Shown piece by piece: positions 44,354 to 55,026 of a stretch of 64,000 nucleotides of DNA; the stretch's first letter is position 1; each line of letters opens with the position of its first letter. The notes under the pieces are model-generated. The model saw only the letters and a program-made list of their open reading frames with translations, was not told the origin of the DNA and ran no database searches. The translations under genes were made by a program, and so were the position numbers. Source of the stretch: Craterostigma plantagineum (lineage: Eukaryota > Streptophyta > Magnoliopsida > Lamiales > Linderniaceae); contig JAPQWV010000657.1 in assembly GCA_027422505.1 (NCBI GenBank), forward strand, positions 186,001-250,000, read 5' to 3'.

Positions 44354-45467
44354 TAGGGGTGAGCGTGGTGCGGTTTGGGCGGGTTTTATCGAAAATTTAA
44401 CCCAACCCAATGTATTGCGGTTTTCAAAAACACACCCCATACCCGATCATAAAAATCTTAACCGATAGATTGCGGTTTGCTTATGTGCGGTTGGGTTGGG
44501 GCGGTTTTTGGGCTTTTAATATTTATTTTTATCATAACAAAAATTAAGGTAATAGTCTAAAGTATAGACAGAGCAAAAAAGTATATCATTAACCTATTTA
44601 CAAATATAAAAGTTTATATACAGAAATGTTAATTATCATAGTAATAAATAATAGTAACAGATAATAAAAGTCAGATAAGAAGCTTGATTAGAAACTCATA
44701 TTCCTTGTTCACAGTTGGCTTTTGGTAAAGCAATTAAAGCAGGTGCCTCTTTTTGATTTAAAAATTTCCATTACAAGAAATAAATTTTTTATTTTAAAAT
44801 TTTTAACTTGCCTTCTATAAACATCAAGTGTTATAGTTCTTGATTCAAGTCCGAATAAAGGAAGGTTGCATTTGATAGACACGAAATTGTTTACTACATA
44901 ATTTTATTAAAATCATTATCTAGAACTTAGCTTTTACGCAATGTATTATGATTAGGCCATGTCCTTGTATCCAATTCCCCTTTCAAAGAAGAAAATTATT
45001 TATTTCAAAAATTTTAACCCGCCTTCTATAAACTTCAAGTGTATACTTGATTCCAATTCGGAGGAGGAGATTTGCATTCGATAAACATAAAAAAAAAAAT
45101 TCACTAACATAGTATCAATTTTCTTTTATGAAAAAACTCCTTTAGAGCTTAGCTTTACGCAACGTGTTATGATGAGTCCATGTTCTTGCATTAACAGTAA
45201 TTATTTTGGCCTCGCTACTATTATGAGTTATATCTATTATTTTATGAAATATTGAATAAAATATAGTAAAATTTTAGTATATTTTTAATGCGGTTGGGTG
45301 CGGTTTTATGCGATTTTAAAAATACAAAACCAAACCCGATTGCAAAATATGCCGTTTACTTTTTAAAACCCAAACCAGCCCATCAAACCATTAACCCGAC
45401 ACTTGCAGTCTGGGTTGGGTTGGGTCGATTGGATGGGGCGGTCTGACGGGTTAAATGATCACCCCTA
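44354..45467. mobile_element. Non-autonomous hAT element (1,114 bp) with perfect 8-bp TSD
   Basis: Left end TAGGGGTGAGCGTGG, right end (reverse complement) TAGGGGTGATCATT. The 8-bp repeat CCTCCACA flanks it exactly (44346-44353 and 45468-45475). Subterminal GGTTGGG/CGGTTTG words mirror each other. The interior is AT-rich without a coding frame, and includes a diverged duplication of about 225 bp (44750-44960 resembles 44990-45190). Confidence 0.92.
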
Positions 45468-45475
45468 CCTCCACA

Positions 45476-46988
45476 TGCACAACCTACACCTCAACTCAAC
45501 ATCAATGATTTTCATAATTTATGAACAACTCAACACAAACCATATATTTATTTAATTTATTATATAATAAATATATTTGTATTTTATAATTATTTTTTGT
45601 TATTATTGAAAATGTGTGCAAATATTAAATTATATTATATTTAAAGATCTTAATTTTTTTAGTACTACGATTTGAAATTATCAAAATGTATCAATGTTAG
45701 TCTCTTTATCGAAATAAAAAAATCATGGATTTTGGTGAAAATAACAAAAAAAAATATAAAATTAAGAGATAATTGATCACAAAAATGACAATATTGGATA
45801 ATGTTAGACATTGAGATTTGTGCATAACCATGTCAAGTTCATGGTTGGTCTACCTACCGGTTGTGACAAATTTATTTTATTTTTTAAATTTTCTTATTTG
45901 CTTTTTCTTTTCTTTGGAGCATCTCCAAGCGAAATGGGAAAACCAACAAAAAATTCATAAATTTACTCCAACCGATACCAAAAATAAAACTCAAAATAGG
46001 ATTTCTAATTTCTCTCACCTAAAAAACGCATTTTTGCGTTATCATTTATTATGCAACGGAACTTATAAATTTGCATTAAAGTCTTGAATTTTCTCTTTTC
46101 TCTTGTATATCTTTGTCAGAAAAAGCTGACAAATGACAGATGAAGGACGGTGACAATTTGAGCTGTCAGAAAAAGGTGACAAAAGGCATGTTTTCATCAA
46201 TGAAATAGATGTTATTCAGTACGATATTTCGAGGTAATAGAACCTGCACGTTCTTTTATACTGAAAAATATTACCTCCAAGCAAATGCTAGTTCATAAAT
46301 ATAGTAGTTGTTGGAAGTTCGTCAAATCTCCCTACAATTATGTCTAAAATCGTGGAGTGACTTTACGTGAAGGAATGAATCTACACTATTAAGGTTAGTA
46401 ATAATATTAATGGACTCCACAAATTTGATCCCATGTGAAGATTACCAAGTAAAATGCGATGCTTTGTCGTGTTTTTAATAAACATTAATCGATGCTTTTA
46501 ATAAACATTAATCGATGTTTTTTATATGTATAAAATATATTTTAATTATTAACCTTATTAATTTTTTTCGATTATATCTAAAATAATATTTGTAGTCTAA
46601 TTCGTAAAGTTGTAATGTGGGTAGTATTGAAATTTGTAAAAATTAGTGTAGAAGTGACTATTACAAAATAGTCTATTGAGTTTGAGAATGAGTTGATCGG
46701 TTGGAGAAGAACTACTGCATTTTGAGTTTGAGAATGCGTTTGAGTTTGAAAATGCGTTTATCGGTTGGATATGGTCATAGTTGTTGATAAACATAGTCTA
46801 ATATGTTTCATATCGTGGTTGAAAATTCATTCCCAACATCAGAGATCTACAGCTTCCGATTCCCCCAACTCGATTTCAATTGTACAATCGGTTTAATCTC
46901 CATATAGTTCATAGGTAACGAACAGTCTCGATCAACTTTTCTGTGCTACAGCTTCATCAAGGTAAAACGAAATAAAAAAACCATCCGA
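45476..46988. other. AT-rich intergenic region upstream of the SNARE gene
   Basis: No gene. Holds short tandem duplications (GATGCTTTTAATAAACATTA repeated near 46460-46510; a GAGTTTGAGAATGCGTTT repeat at 46720-46760). The promoter and 5' UTR of the downstream gene presumably lie in its last few hundred bases. Confidence 0.5.
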
Positions 46989-49013
46989 ATGCCAGGGAAG
47001 ACCGGGAACGCATCGATTAGGGATCGAACGCATGAGTTCTTGGGAATAGCGGAGAGGGTGCAGAAGTCTCTACCCTCGCAGAATGGGCCGAGCAGCAGCG
47101 GATCATCCAAGTTATCAGATCCTCCAAGATCGACTGCAGCTATGCAATCAGAGTTTAATCGGAGGGCTTCTAAGATGCGTTCGGATTCATCAAACGTCGC
47201 AGAATCTATCGAAGCTCGCGAAATGTAAGTGGATTTGTGGATTGATTTTGGGCATTATTTTGGCGTGGGATCTCTTTTTACTAGGCTGCAGAAAATGAGA
47301 GCTATTGATCCTCACTATTAAGGGCTTAGTGAATATGATAACCATAGTCGATTATTTGGGTTTATCGAATTGTATTGTCTCTCTGAGAACTTCATTGGGG
47401 TCGGCTTTGCTAGAAATTGGAGAAAGCTCAATTTATTTTCTTTTCGAGTTCCAACGTTTCTGAGCTTCGCGACATTGTTGAACCAAATCTTTTGTAATTC
47501 AGCTTATTTTTGAAAATTGCCTTGGAATTCATCTTATCGCTGCTGAGTTTTGATTGGTCATCAATTGGATGTCGTGGCGCTCAATGAAAATTATGCATTA
47601 TGCATTTCCGCATATTTCTATTGAATTTGCTAAATATTTTTGCAGCTTCATAGTCTTTGTGGTTGCATATACTTTCTTCAGATACAAGCGTATCTAAGAC
47701 TAAGAGTTTATACCGCGCAATATTGACATTATTTATTCAATCCTATGCAATCTAGTGGCTAAAAGGACATCGGTATTTGATGACCCTGCAATGGAAATCC
47801 AAGAGCTAACTGCAGTTATCAAGCAGGACATAACTGCTCTTAATTCAGCTATAGTGGATCTTCAGATTCTTTGCAACTCGCATAACGAGGGTGGAAACGT
47901 ATCCACTGATATCACCACCCACTCGACCACCGTTATTGATGATCTTAAGAACCGTTTGATGAGCACAACAAAGGAGTTCAAGGACGTTTTGAACCAGCGT
48001 ACAGAGGTAAATTGAGAAATGCCTAAGTTCTATATATGTTTTTAGATCCCTCTTCCTACTGTAAAACTCAAACTGGACTTTCCTCTTTCTTTCTCTGTAT
48101 TTGCTGCAGAACTTGAAGGTCCATGAAAATAGGCGACAATTGTTTTCTTCATCAACTTCCAAAAATGCTTCAAATCCTTTCATACGTCAACATCCTTTGG
48201 CTTCAAAATCTTCTGCCAGTAGCTCGAGTCCTCCTCCCCTTCCGTGGGCGAGCAGTGCTGAATCTTCTTCATCACAACTCTTCCCCAAGTAAGTGGACAA
48301 AATACTGTTGTATCCATGCAAGATTTATTCTATCACCATATTTAATTTATACTTGTATTATGATTGAAAGATATTGTTTTCGAATGACTAATTTCCATTT
48401 TATCCCAGGAAGCAAGTAGATGGGGAATCTCAACCATTACTATCGCAACAACAAAATCAGCAGCAACAAGAAATGGTTCCATTGCAAGATGGTTACATGC
48501 AGAGTAGAGCCGAGGCTCTACAGAATGTGGAATCGACCATCCATGAATTGAGCAATATATTCAATCACTTGGCTACATTGGTTTCCCAACAAGGGGAAGT
48601 TGCAATAAGGTGTGCTCCTTTATTCATTCGATGATTGGTACCTTAGAGTAACTGACCATTGTGTGCTTTATTATCAGCTTGGGGCTTCGTTTATTTCTAA
48701 GTTGTTGGGACAGTGATCTTTTGCTATGTTCGATTTGATTTGAAAGAATGCATTCTTCATTTATTTGGAAAAAGATTCTGTTGTTTTTTGTGCTCTCAAG
48801 TAATTATAGTAAACGTAAAGCCATATGTGAATAGGTGGGTAATGGATGGACAGAATTGATGAGAATATGGAGGACATACTGGCAAATGTGGAGGGAGCTC
48901 AAGGAGCATTACTTAAGTATCTGAACAGCATCTCATCGAATAGGTGGCTTATGATCAAGATTTTCTTTGTCCTAATTTTCTTTCTCATGATATTCCTATT
49001 TTTCGTGGCTTAG
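46989..49013 (+). CDS. Golgi Qa-SNARE (syntaxin SYP31/SYP32 type), five exons, exon-1 frameshift
   Basis: Exons: 46989-47224, 47756-48006, 48110-48288, 48409-48609 and 48854-49013, all with GT-AG introns and consistent phases. Exon 1 starts MPGKTGNASIRDRTHEFLGI and reaches SEFNRRASKM; exon 2 begins AKRTSVFDDPAMEIQELTAV. Exon 4 carries the SNARE motif (TIHELSNIFNHLATLVSQQG with the zero-layer Gln). Exon 5 ends NRWLMIKIFFVLIFFLMIFL, a C-terminal membrane anchor. Family role: ER-Golgi and intra-Golgi fusion. Between ASKM and IHQTSQNLSKLAK (47178-47184) the frame changes, as if 2 nt were lost. Restored length would be 342 codons, normal for the family. An in-frame ATG at 47083 could bypass it. 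Confidence 0.9.
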
Positions 49014-49262
49014 TGAGAGAGATTGAGAGCGAGATGTAATCGAGAAAGTATCATTTGATATAGGTACTCAAGTATTCTATGTAATAACTTTATAATGAAA
49101 AGCTTGATACTCGATGCCTACACATTACTTGCTCCGTATATCTGCAAACTTGTAATTCATTTCATGCACTAGTAATGTGGTATGTTCAATTTCTCCTCGT
49201 GTGTTTTCGTTTATCCTTTAAATGTGCGTTGTATATGCTTGGCTTGACACCAAACGAACATG
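49014..49262 (+). other. 3' flank of the SNARE gene
   Basis: Probable 3' UTR; AATGAAAAGC near 49093 may serve as a polyadenylation signal. No other feature. Confidence 0.4.
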
Positions 49263-49619
49263 ATTAAGGGGGAGTGTTGGACATAATCACGTTCAACATA
49301 GGATTAGTGATGATTTAGTCAATTCTATTTTTAGTTAATGACTTAGTGGTCTATGAGTTGGTGTCTAAGTGGCTTCACGGAGTCATGGGTAGTTTCTTTT
49401 ATTCTTTAAATATTGCTATAATTCGTTCATTTGGTCAAGCAATAAAGTTTGTTCCCTCAAACTCTTTTTATCTTATAATAACAAAAAACTATCAGTGTAT
49501 AGCCAAGGTAAGTTGTCGAGGAACCAATTTGTATTTTCTATTATGTGTATCCAAATTATTAAACGGTAAATATGATATTTGCCAACCCATCCTTTCAACC
49601 GGCTGATTATATTCTAACA
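49263..49619 (+). repeat. Copia PPT and 3' LTR (345-bp LTR)
   Basis: The polypurine tract AAGGGGGAG (49266-49274) is followed by TGTTGGACATAATCACG ... TTATATTCTAACA (49275-49619). The GGGGGAGTGTTGGA arrangement is common at the 3' end of small plant copia elements. Only the 3' end is present, about 250 bp downstream of the SNARE stop codon. Confidence 0.8.
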
Positions 49620-51345
49620 ATTTGGGAAAAATCGACTCAACTCCGTTGGACTTTCGATACATAATCCTTTCAACCTGTACCGGACCAAAAAGGTCAAGAT
49701 GCAGCAGTTCCAGTGGTCTGGATGTAGATCTCACATTCTTAGGTTTGAAGGACGACTTGTTCTGTTTCCCCATTTGGCATGCTTTACAAATTCTGTCCTT
49801 GGTGGCTTTCATTTCTGGAATACCTCTCACCAATTCATTGCATGATATGTGAGACATCAGTTCCATATTAGCATGTCCCAGACGTCTATGCCATAACCAT
49901 GTGATATCATGCGTAACTGCTAGACACTTGCATTTTGGTTAGCAGTATCATCAAGAGTGATGCAGTATATGTTACCATGCCAAGATGCACTAAACACAAC
50001 CTCATCATCCTTTTTAACAAAGCACTTATCTTTGGCGAAAGCTACAGTATGTCCATCATCATATAATTGGCTAATGCTTATTAAATTATGTTCTAAGTTC
50101 CTAACAAACATTACGTTATCTATAGTGATATTTAAATTGTTACCAACAATACGTACTCCCACGATTTTGGCTTTTGCATCGTTAGTGTACGAAACGTATC
50201 CTCCATCAACCGCCTTTAACGACACAAAATTACCTATATCACCTGTCATGTGGCGGGAGCACCCGCTGTCGAGATACCACCTGTTTTTCTTGATGAAATT
50301 CCTCCTTCGTACCTGTAGAAAGAAATTCTCTTCTGAGGTACCCAATTTCTGTTGGGTCCTAACATGTTAGCGAGGAAATAACTTTTGTTAACATACGAGA
50401 TATCATTCTGCATAGACGGTGATCTCCTGTTACAATCAGATACAACAGTGGCAATTACAGGTGACTTCTTAGGTCTCCAGACATACTTAGCTTTATCAAT
50501 TCTCTTCAAAGGACAGTTGTATGCATAATGACTACTTCTACCACAACAAAAATATTTAAGCTTAGGCATAGAATGTTTAGCATGCTTTACTTCAGTGGAA
50601 TAACCTATACCTGATCTACCAATATTCATATGAATGCTTAACAGCGTGTCTAGGTTCTGCTTACCCTTGAGGAGTCTATCAACTTTCTGCTTTTCTCTAT
50701 CTAAGTAATTCCTAAGTTCTACGATATCTCTCGATAAGACACTGTTATTCTTTTTCAAGTTCTCACAGTCACATGGACTTCCCTCTTTCTCAGCAGTAAT
50801 TAACTCTCCTTTCAAACGTGAGATCTCTAGGTCAGCCTTATGTTTTTCTTTAGCTAGGTGATGTCGCTGTTTTATCAACTCCCTATTCAAGGAATTTAGT
50901 GACTTAATCTTTCTCTTTGCTTTTTGAAGTAAGGCAGACATTTCTTCCTTACTTTCTTCTATATCAGACACAGATGAGTCACTTTCTTAATCATTGTTAT
51001 ATAAACTGTTTAGGATATGAATTTTCTCAATGGAGGAAGAATGAGATACCTGATCCTCGTCAGCCACATAAGCGTGATCCTCGTCCTCACTTTGTTTCGG
51101 TTCGGAGTCATTTGATTCCGTCACCATAGCCTTCTGCTTCCTAGGTTTCTCATTGTTGGTTGCTGGGCATTCATGTGCATAATGGTCTGGTTTGTTGCAT
51201 CAGAAACATTTCTGAACTTTCTTCCGAGACGTGGAGATTCCCTGGTTTTTGTTTTGGAATTTGTCGAAGTTCCGTTTGAATTTCTTCTTCTGCTGGCATC
51301 TTTCGAATCTTTTGGTAAGCATGGCTAAGTCGTTCACATTAAGCA
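49620..51345 (-). pseudogene. Copia-C-like gag, protease and pre-integrase (antisense copy)
   Basis: Minus-strand equivalent of 3513-4990. From high to low coordinates: QQKKKFKRNFDKFQNK, a damaged knuckle (KCF-stop-CNKPDHYAHEC), an acidic stretch, the coiled-coil frame 50971-50246 (KRKIKSLNSLNRELIKQRHH, VELRNYLDREKQKVDRLLKG), a second knuckle FCCGRSSHYAYNCPL (about 50550), and protease WYLDSGCSRHMTGDIGNFVS (about 50280). Pre-integrase reads RGIPEMKATKDRICKACQMG and the start of integrase PLELLHLDLFGPVQVE (about 49705). It is cut by the LTR at 49619 on one side and by other sequence at 51345. Confidence 0.87.
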
Positions 51346-52516
51346 CTTGACCAAGCCCATTAAGCACTTGGCCAAGCCCCAGTCTTAAAGTTAGTTACAT
51401 AAGAAGTCCAACTTCGATCCAATAAATGGCCCGAGGCCCATTAAGGCGTGGCCCAACGGCCCAAGGCCCGTTAAGGCCCAAAACACTTTCTCTCCTTATC
51501 AGTACACATTGATGATCTTTTTTAAGCCCGAGTCTCTAGGTTCGAATCAATTGGCAAGGGAGGAATCCAAGAGTCCGGTAGTTACCTAGCCAATCCCGCA
51601 GTACCGGACAGTAACCCGATTCGAGTGAGAATTTCGGCCTAGTCTTTATCCCAGAACCTCACTATAGATAACAGTGCTATGTATAAACCCTTCAGCTGTG
51701 TCCCAATCAAGTGAGGGCCGTGGTCTATGTCAAACTCACTAAACTCGATTCTATGATGAAACGGAGACGAGGCAAATTACCAAACTACCCTCCATTGTCT
51801 CACATGAGTTAGTTCAATATTCTGGCCAAAGATTTCATATTTCCCGTCGCCGTCCTCATATGACACTTATCTCAATTACTTGCGAGACTGTGAATCAGTA
51901 CTCGGCAGTCCAAGTTTGGCAAACACAAATCGTCATCAAGACCGCATCTGGCCCGCAAATCGGGTCGAGGGAACTAGTGACAGTCGAGAATTCGAAGTCA
52001 ACTCCGTCAAAGCCCCTTTCGGTCTAAGGCTCACGTAGACTACTATAGTGTTGTGGTCGATAATTTACTCCTTGAGTAATAAGCCATGTTCGACCGTACG
52101 ACCCGTGAGTCAATATCCATGAAACGAGTCAATTCCGTGATTCGATTCGTATCACAAGTCATGACCTCCGCTTCCAAGGGAGATATCGGCACACGATAGG
52201 TCATCGACAAATAAGCCGTGATCGGTTATCCAGCACTCAATTGAAGCCTCAGGCTTACGGACTTTTAATGTTCGAGGTTAAGAGTCCACTGGTGCCTTTC
52301 TCTCTCGTACCCATCGAGAACAGTGACTCAACACATTTGGATTTATTCATTTATTGCTTTACGGGATGCTAAGTAACGAACTCTTATATCCAATAAACGA
52401 ACAATGCCTCACTAAACACACGAAAATATCTTATTACACAAAAGGTCGAATGATAAATAATCTAATGCCCTATACAATCTAATCCTCGTATAGCATTCGA
52501 GGGCATATTCCTAACA
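51346..52516 (-). repeat. Truncated copia-F-type LTR
   Basis: The minus strand begins at 52516 with TGTTAGGAATATGCCCTCGA, homologous to the start of the 38395-40016 LTR. Homology continues through ACCGATCACGGCTTATTTG and the CCTAGCCAATCCCGCAGTAC region (51575-51600) and is lost near 51480. From 51346 to 51480 a GGCCCATTAAG word repeats several times. Confidence 0.75.
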
Positions 52517-53163
52517 TTTTGATCGATTGAAAATTTTCTCGATGATTAACCTAGTTTCTCGTTGTCAATTTTCTCGATCGTAAAATTTCGCAGCGAAAGA
52601 CTATTTTAAAATCGAAATACTTTCTCGCTCGATAACTTTCACAGCGAAAAATTTTATTCACGCGCGAAAAATTTCTTGTTCGTAAATTTACGCTGGAATC
52701 AATTTTCTCGAACGTAAATTTACACGAAAATTTTTCTCGATCGTAAAATTTCTCCGTTACAGTACCACGCGTATAATGTTCAACACTTAGTAAAATTTTC
52801 TAAGTCTTTTTCACTGTAACAGACCTTAGCGAATAAATTTTTTTTGATCGCAAATTAAAACGGAGAATTGCGTTCAAAATTCACACTTAGGCAATTTAAT
52901 TGAGGATTTCAATTCTCGCACGATAAATAGAACGGAGTGAATAGTGCTTGATTTTTACAATTCAACACTTAGAATATTTTCGACCAGACTCTTATGCACA
53001 TAAGTCGAAATTCACTTTGTATGACCTATGTGAGAAATTAGATTTCAATTACAAATTTATCAAACATGTTATGAAAATGTTAGACTATTATGGTTTGATG
53101 AATTAAATTTCGACTCGCATTAAATCCTTGAACTAATATTTTGTTTTTCAAATTGATTTTCAA
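52517..53163 (+). other. Leader-like AT-rich sequence upstream of extra ORF copy C
   Basis: No gene. Repeats of TTTCTCGATCGTAAA, TTTCTCGAACGTAAA and CAGCGAAA resemble the family A leader at 238-1340 (reverse strand) in style and word content. Directly precedes the ATG at 53164. Confidence 0.5.
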
Positions 53164-55026
53164 ATGGATCATTATCCGACCTATAACCACATTTACGAGA
53201 AGAATCTATACCTCAAGGTTCAAGACACCAACTTCCAACTCGACCTGACTACCTTCAGGTGTCTGGAAGAGATCATTGTGTCCATATTGCAAGGCCATCC
53301 CCTCTGGACGCGCTCACGGTGACGGCATCCGTGCCAATGGTCTACTTATAGCAATTTTGGGGAAGAATAAGAGTCTAATAGTTGACGGCTCTTATCGCTT
53401 CACCACGGTCCTCGAGACGAGACACATAAGCTTCAGCAAAGATGATTTCGGCCTCGTCCTAGACCCTTCAGCCCCAGCTATGACCCTCTGCCTTCAGATG
53501 CAGTGATGGTGCATGACTTTCTACACATGGGATACCGTCCACCGCTCACCAAACTTGCTCAAGTCTAGAGCAACGGAATCCCGCATCCACGTAAGACACT
53601 GTTTGGAATCATCAACAAGTGTCTATCGCCAAAGCACGCCGAGTTCGAGAAAGGCAACGGCAACATTCTTTGCATTTTTCACGGCATATCATTCTCGCGG
53701 AATTACAATTTCGCTCAACTGATCTGGAACGATCTAGCAGAACAGATCAGACAAAGAGAACAAGAGGTCGAAGAATGTCCCGTATGCCCGGTGGTTCAAT
53801 GTTATCATCAGACAACTCATGGAGATGCACGAGAACATCCCTCGTCTACCTCCAGTGGGGAACTACCAACCCCCAAGACTCAAGTTCTTCCACAATCCGA
53901 GGCTCACAGATTTGGATCAGCCATCGATGTTGATCCCGTTCGAGCTGCTTCGACTCGCCGGCCCCTCGGGAGACGTCTATAGGCTATACTGCCGGGAGAA
54001 TCATCTCACAGAGCAGATGATTTGAGGGTCTCCGACAGATTTTCATGTGAGCCCTCCCCAATAGCAACAGCACCAACCTAGCCCGAGGCCAGTTGATAGA
54101 TCAAGTGGCTCAGGAGCTAGAACAGGAGCCTCCAACTCGAGAAACACAACTACCTTACGAAGATGCCATGTTGACTGATGCAGTGGCACACGAGTTGGAA
54201 CTCGAGGGTCCACAACAATCACTCGGTGCTGAAGTGCCCATAAATATTGGCGTGTTCCAATGATCTATTGAGGAGATCCTGCAACAGGCAATACAGCCCG
54301 AAGCAGAAACGTGGCACAGTCCACCATCACAGGCTACTACGCATGCACCAGAGGCCGTGATTCCCAAGATCACATCTCAAGAGCCTCAACCAACAGAAGC
54401 CCATGAGGATGTTGAAAGTGACCTAACTCCTCAAACAGCTACTTCGTCCGAAGCCACGGATTCTGACGAAGAGGTTCACCTGATCAGATGGGTTCACTCT
54501 CAATCACCGAGCCCGTCACCACAGTTGTTGCTTCTACATCAGACATGACGCTGGTTACCTCTCCAAGGGCTGAGGATCCAGCATCGCTCAATCTTGAGCC
54601 GCAGTCCAATCCCTCCGCATCTGTCGTGGTCGAGATTCAGACTCCTACCACTACCGGCCTCAACATTGAAATGTCTGATGCACAGGTTCAATCCGAGCCT
54701 GTGACAATATTCATAGATGCAAATCTTATAGATTCAAATCAAGGATTGGATGGAAGTATCGGACAGTCACAACCTCAAGTGACTACGAGCCAGCCCAATG
54801 AGATGGTGCTCACTCAAGGGACAGGCGACATATGTTGACCTGGTCCATCTACGTTGGGGTATCAGAACCCCTTGTGACAGAAGCACGTTTCCAAGCCGCT
54901 CTCTCCGAAGCTGTTCGAGCCCTCGGAGAAAAGATAATGGAGAAAGTACTCACCGCCATTGAGACGTCCCACCGCGACACCAGGAAAGCGCCCGTCTCTG
55001 AGGCTACTTCGTCACCGCGACACCAG
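53164..55026 (+). pseudogene. Copia family A extra ORF, copy C (N-terminal domain and linker)
   Basis: Starts MDHYPTYNHIYEKNLYLKVQ at 53164, then FQLDLTTFRCLEEIIVSILQ. After frame breaks: HDFLHMGYRPPLTKLAQV (about 53515), KTLFGIINKCLSPKHAEFEK (about 53600), ISFSRNYNFAQLIWNDLAEQ (about 53690) and RLPPVGNYQPPRLKFFHNPR (about 53846). A long acidic linker follows (54155-54840), then ANLIDSNQGLDGSIGQSQPQ, VTTSQPNEMVLTQGTGDI, and TEARFQAALSEAVRALGEK (54877), which matches the first block of copy B. The INKCL...FAQLIW pattern is, from memory, seen in uncharacterised proteins of copia elements in other plants. It ends where helicase sequence begins. Confidence 0.7.
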
